From Paludibacteraceae bacterium (lineage in GTDB: Bacteria; Bacteroidota; Bacteroidia; Bacteroidales; Paludibacteraceae): 36,829 nt of DNA. The notes under the pieces were generated by a model. The model saw only the letters and a program-made list of their open reading frames with translations. It searched no databases and was not told where the DNA came from. Of this stretch, positions 34,565 to 36,829 are shown in pieces; the stretch's first letter is position 1, and every line of letters starts with the position of its first letter. Location: the NCBI GenBank assembly GCA_024405895.1, contig JAKSNW010000017.1:1-36829 (forward strand). Reading direction: 5' to 3'. The position numbers and the translations under genes were made by a program.

Positions 34565-35617
34565 ATGAATGAAATTATCACATTAAAGCGATTTGCAGAC
34601 GTTGACTTGAACGACACGTTCTTCAACAGCCTGAAAGAAGACTATCCTGGGTTTGAAGCTTGGTTCGAGAAAAAATCTAAGGACAATAGTGAAGCCTACG
34701 TACAATATACAGACGATAACCTACAAGCATTTTTGTATCTAAAAAATGAAAGTGGAGAAGAACTGATCGATGTCACTCCCATTCGTCCTGCTTGTAATCG
34801 TCTGAAGGTTGGCACATTCAAGATTGACGCTCATAATACTAAGCTTGGAGAACGGTTTGTAAAGAAGATTTTAGATACAGCACTCGATATGAATGCTGAG
34901 GAAATCTATGTAACTATATATCCGAAACACGAAGGGCTTATCCGCATACTACAACGATATGGCTTTAATGAGGAAGGAAAAAAAGATGATGAACTTGTAT
35001 TAGTAAAAAACATGAAAGTTCTAACTGGAGACATTCTCAAAGACTTTCCTTTACTCACAGCAAAAGACAAGCGTAAATTTCTGCTTCCCATATATCCTAA
35101 GTATCATACAAAGATGTTCCCGGATTCCATATTGCGAAACGAGGAAAACAAGAAATATGAACTTGTCAAAGATATTTCTTACACGAACAGCATTCACAAA
35201 ATTTACCTTTGTTTTATGCCAGATACAGCGAGATTACAACGAGGAGACATAATTGCTATTTATCGTACAAAAGATGACAAAGGTCCCGCTCGATATCGTA
35301 GTGTAGTTACTTCTATATGCCAGATTGAAGAGGTCAAAACAAATAAGGACTTTGCTACCGTTGATGATTTCCTCACATATACAAACTTTTACAGCATCTT
35401 TGACTCCGAGGAGTTGAAACAATGGTATCAACAAAAGAATTGCTATGTTTTAAAGATGACCTATAACATCGCTCTTACAAAAAGGGTCACAAATGGTTAT
35501 CTTGTCGACAACCTTAAAATGAGCCCGAAGTATTGGGGATTTTTTCAATTAACAGACGAGCAATTTGATGCTATATTAAAAAAAGGAGAAGTCGATGAAA
35601 GTGTTATTATCGATTAA
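34565..35617 (+). CDS. GNAT acetyltransferase fused to a PUA-like (ASCH/EVE-type) domain
   Basis: 350 residues. The N-terminal GNAT-like fold (about 1-155) includes RLKVGTFKIDAHNTKLGERFVKKILD, the strand and pyrophosphate-loop helix for acetyl-CoA, and EGLIRILQRYGF near its end. The C-terminal half (about 165-345) begins YPKYHTKMFPDSIL and includes RLQRGDIIAIYRTKDDKGPARYRSVVT, resembling PUA-like domains that bind RNA or modified nucleobases. The fusion suggests acetylation directed to an RNA or nucleotide-linked target; this is inference. It overlaps the following ASCH gene by 23 nt. It may be a defence or toxin-antitoxin-like cassette given the location. Confidence 0.7.
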   Translation: MNEIITLKRFADVDLNDTFFNSLKEDYPGFEAWFEKKSKDNSEAYVQYTDDNLQAFLYLKNESGEELIDVTPIRPACNRLKVGTFKIDAHNTKLGERFVKKILDTALDMNAEEIYVTIYPKHEGLIRILQRYGFNEEGKKDDELVLVKNMKVLTGDILKDFPLLTAKDKRKFLLPIYPKYHTKMFPDSILRNEENKKYELVKDISYTNSIHKIYLCFMPDTARLQRGDIIAIYRTKDDKGPARYRSVVTSICQIEEVKTNKDFATVDDFLTYTNFYSIFDSEELKQWYQQKNCYVLKMTYNIALTKRVTNGYLVDNLKMSPKYWGFFQLTDEQFDAILKKGEVDESVIID

Positions 35618-35969
35618 ACCAGAGTTTGCCGATAAAATATTTAACGGTACAAAGAAATATGAGTTTCGCAAGAGTATATTTAAGAACAAGGACGTTGACA
35701 CTGTAGTCGTTTATGTATCATCTCCTTGGAAATATATAATTGGCGAGTTCAAGATAGATGCAATTCTTTGTGATAATGTAGATAAGATTTGGAAACAAAC
35801 CCAAGATTTTTCAGGAATCAGTGAAGATTTCTATCGGATGTATTTTGAAAACAAAACAAGTGCGTATGCAATTAAGATAGGACATGTCACAAAATTCAAG
35901 AAGTTCAAGAGACTTAGTGATTATCATATAAATCATGCTCCTCAATCTTTTGTGTATCTACGAACTTAA
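35595..35969 (+). CDS. ASCH-domain protein
   Basis: 124 residues, a single PUA-like ASCH domain: MKVLLSIKPEFADKIFNGTKKYEFRKS at the start (the family signature of IKP-x-A-x-KI-x-G-xK-x-E-x-RK) and VYVSSPWKYIIGEFKID. ASCH proteins are thought to bind RNA, and some hydrolyse modified nucleosides. The 23-nt overlap with the GNAT-PUA gene shows they are expressed together and probably act together. An inverted repeat follows 4 nt after its stop. Confidence 0.85.
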   Translation: MKVLLSIKPEFADKIFNGTKKYEFRKSIFKNKDVDTVVVYVSSPWKYIIGEFKIDAILCDNVDKIWKQTQDFSGISEDFYRMYFENKTSAYAIKIGHVTKFKKFKRLSDYHINHAPQSFVYLRT

Positions 35970-35973
35970 CAAG

Positions 35974-36025
35974 AATTATCTCGGGCATAAACTTGCGTAT
36001 AATACAAGTTTAGTCCGAGATAATT
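35974..36025. repeat. Near-perfect inverted repeat of about 52 bp
   Basis: AATTATCTCGG (35974-35984) pairs with CCGAGATAATT (36015-36025), and TAAACTTG (35988-35995) with CAAGTTTA (36005-36012), leaving a 9-nt loop and a small asymmetry (3 against 2 nt). A further CGAACT/AGTTCG pair (35961-35966, 36028-36033) extends it. It could be the 3' end structure of the ASCH transcript or a recombination site at the island edge. There is no long T-run. Confidence 0.75.
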
Positions 36026-36033
36026 ATAGTTCG

Positions 36034-36165
36034 CTAAACCATAACTCACTTGCCCCAATATGGAGAAGAACAACACCTTGTCTATAAAACAATTTTTAAA
36101 ATGTTGTTAGGTGCCTAATTAAGATGATTTAACGTGTTAATAGTGATTTGGTACTTGAAGATCGT
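36034..36165. other. Intergenic, no gene seen
   Basis: AT-rich sequence between the large inverted repeat and the hairpin cluster, without a gene or promoter I can support. Confidence 0.4.
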
Positions 36166-36180
36166 GTGGTGAAACACCAC
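36166..36180. other. Perfect 6-bp hairpin
   Basis: GTGGTG, AAA, CACCAC: a compact hairpin that opens the structured stretch before the tandem hairpin array. Confidence 0.5.
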
Positions 36181-36225
36181 CTTTGGATTGAGCGACGAAA
36201 TGTACACTCTGTCAAAGGAAGAACG

Positions 36226-36252
36226 AAGGGTATCGTGAATTGCTATACCCTT
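36226..36252. other. Perfect 8-bp hairpin
   Basis: AAGGGTAT (36226-36233) and ATACCCTT (36245-36252) with an 11-nt loop, immediately before the tandem array. Confidence 0.55.
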
Positions 36253-36256
36253 TAAT

Positions 36257-36385
36257 AAAACCAGAGGGGTGATTCGCCCCGATGGTTTTACCAGATTAGC
36301 GAAATAAGAATGTGGTTTCATAACCAGATACCAAATTGAGGTATGCGGTTTATAAAACCAGTTCCCTGATTTAGGGTGACGGTTT
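36257..36385. repeat. Array of four tandem hairpin units with variable stems
   Basis: Units at 36257-36289, 36290-36318, 36322-36351 and 36354-36385, centres 31-33 nt apart. Each runs (A)ACCAG, an inner arm, a loop, the complementary inner arm, GGTTT. The outer ACC/GGT arms are constant; the inner stems are GGGG/CCCC, ATT/AAT, TACC/GGTA and CCC/GGG, so they differ between units but always pair. In three units the loop is 7 nt. Adjacent units also form GGTTT/AAACC palindromes across their junctions. It lies 43 nt past the histidine kinase stop (minus strand). Function unknown. Confidence 0.7.
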
Positions 36386-36428
36386 GCTCAGATGTTTCTA
36401 CTTGATTAGGTATATTCAAAGATATAGA

Positions 36429-36829
36429 CTATTGCTCAAATTTTAGAATAAAAGTTGCGTGATAGCCCGCATCTGCTTTTTCCGAGAGTTCAAGCGAGCC
36501 ACCCAGCATGGTCATGATTTGTCGGGATAGCGCGAGACCTATGCCTGTACCTGTACTTTTAGTGGTGTAGAATGGGATGAAGATGTCCCTCCTGACCTCT
36601 GCAGGAATAGGTGTTCCGTCATTGCTGATGCGAAGGGCAGAGTCACGCCATGTGCATTCTATGTTCTTGGCACCAGCTTCGGCTGCATTTTTAATGATGT
36701 TGACGATAACCTGACGCAGGAGTGATTCGTCCGTGTCAAGGGCAGTATCAGCAGGAACACCTATTTTCCAGGTCATATTGGGATATAATTCCATAATCCC
36801 TTCAAGGAAGTCTTTCAGTTGGAGAGTTG
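36429..36829 (-). CDS. Sensor histidine kinase, C-terminal part (runs off the window)
   Basis: The open frame continues to the window edge; only the ATP-binding (HATPase) domain is visible. N-box LLRQVIVNIIKNAAEAGAKN, G1 box ISNDGTPIP, F-box IFIPFYTTK and G2 box STGTGIGLALS are all present, ending FILKFEQ. Upstream residues (TLQLKDFLEGI) continue in frame, so the internal ATG at 36794 is not the start. The sensor domain and partner regulator lie outside. It belongs to ordinary signalling genes rather than to the defence island. Confidence 0.88.
   Translation of the reverse strand, partial: TLQLKDFLEGIMELYPNMTWKIGVPADTALDTDESLLRQVIVNIIKNAAEAGAKNIECTWRDSALRISNDGTPIPAEVRRDIFIPFYTTKSTGTGIGLALSRQIMTMLGGSLELSEKADAGYHATFILKFEQ

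Noticed and set aside
36115-36321. Minus-strand frame of 68 codons
   Set aside because: It covers the hairpins and part of the tandem array; the structured repeats explain the sequence better than a protein.
36257-36385. CRISPR array
   Set aside because: Unit spacing is regular, but the constant parts are only 5-6 nt arms and the variable parts are self-complementary, unlike repeats and spacers; no cas genes are present.

Overview
The window looks like chromosomal DNA of a Bacteroidales bacterium, most likely a Prevotella or close relative. The grounds are Bacteroidetes-type promoters (TTTG, about 20 nt, TAnnTTTG) in front of several genes, almost no Shine-Dalgarno sequences, BspA-like leucine-rich repeat surface proteins with type IX secretion (T9SS) sorting tails, a DUF5686/carboxypeptidase-regulatory outer-membrane protein, and an anaerobe's oxygen defence (superoxide reductase plus rubrerythrin). 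Names rest on reading the sequence and remembered family signatures; no database search was run.

Layout. Positions 1-11457 are core genes: superoxide reductase and rubrerythrin (one operon), class I fumarase, a divergent secreted thioredoxin-like protein, a POT-like transporter overlapping ribF, ispH-pfkA, and topA. Positions 11629-16118 (minus strand) form a tight envelope operon: TetR regulator, LpxL/HtrB-type acyltransferase, small metallophosphoesterase, DUF5686 protein. Divergent from it, 16787-22541 encodes a complete tripartite efflux system (ATPase, two MacB-like permeases, adaptor, TolC-like channel) behind a near-consensus promoter and a long inverted repeat in the leader. A zinc-ribbon protein, radC, an intact BspA-like protein and a 5'-truncated BspA pseudogene follow. 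The two BspA genes share a segmental duplication that runs past their stop codons.

From about 27.9 kb the character changes to a visibly more AT-rich accessory region, read as a defence island. It starts with a DUF2188 gene that has an atypically strong Shine-Dalgarno. Next is a promoter driving a RloA-like AAA ATPase and a RloB-like TOPRIM protein. Then come four tightly packed TIR-domain genes: two tandem paralogous TIR proteins, a 660-residue protein with TIR-like, TIR and SLOG-like parts, and a DUF1863/ThsB-like TIR protein. The four TIR genes look like a Thoeris-type NAD+-signalling immune system in which the SLOG sensor is fused to TIR rather than to SIR2. This is the best candidate for an under-described system in the window. 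A GNAT-PUA-like protein overlapping an ASCH protein follows.

The right end (35970-36428) has no convincing gene but is rich in structure: a near-perfect inverted repeat of about 52 bp, two further hairpins, and an array of four tandem hairpin units with conserved outer arms but different, self-complementary inner stems. The window ends inside a histidine kinase gene on the minus strand.
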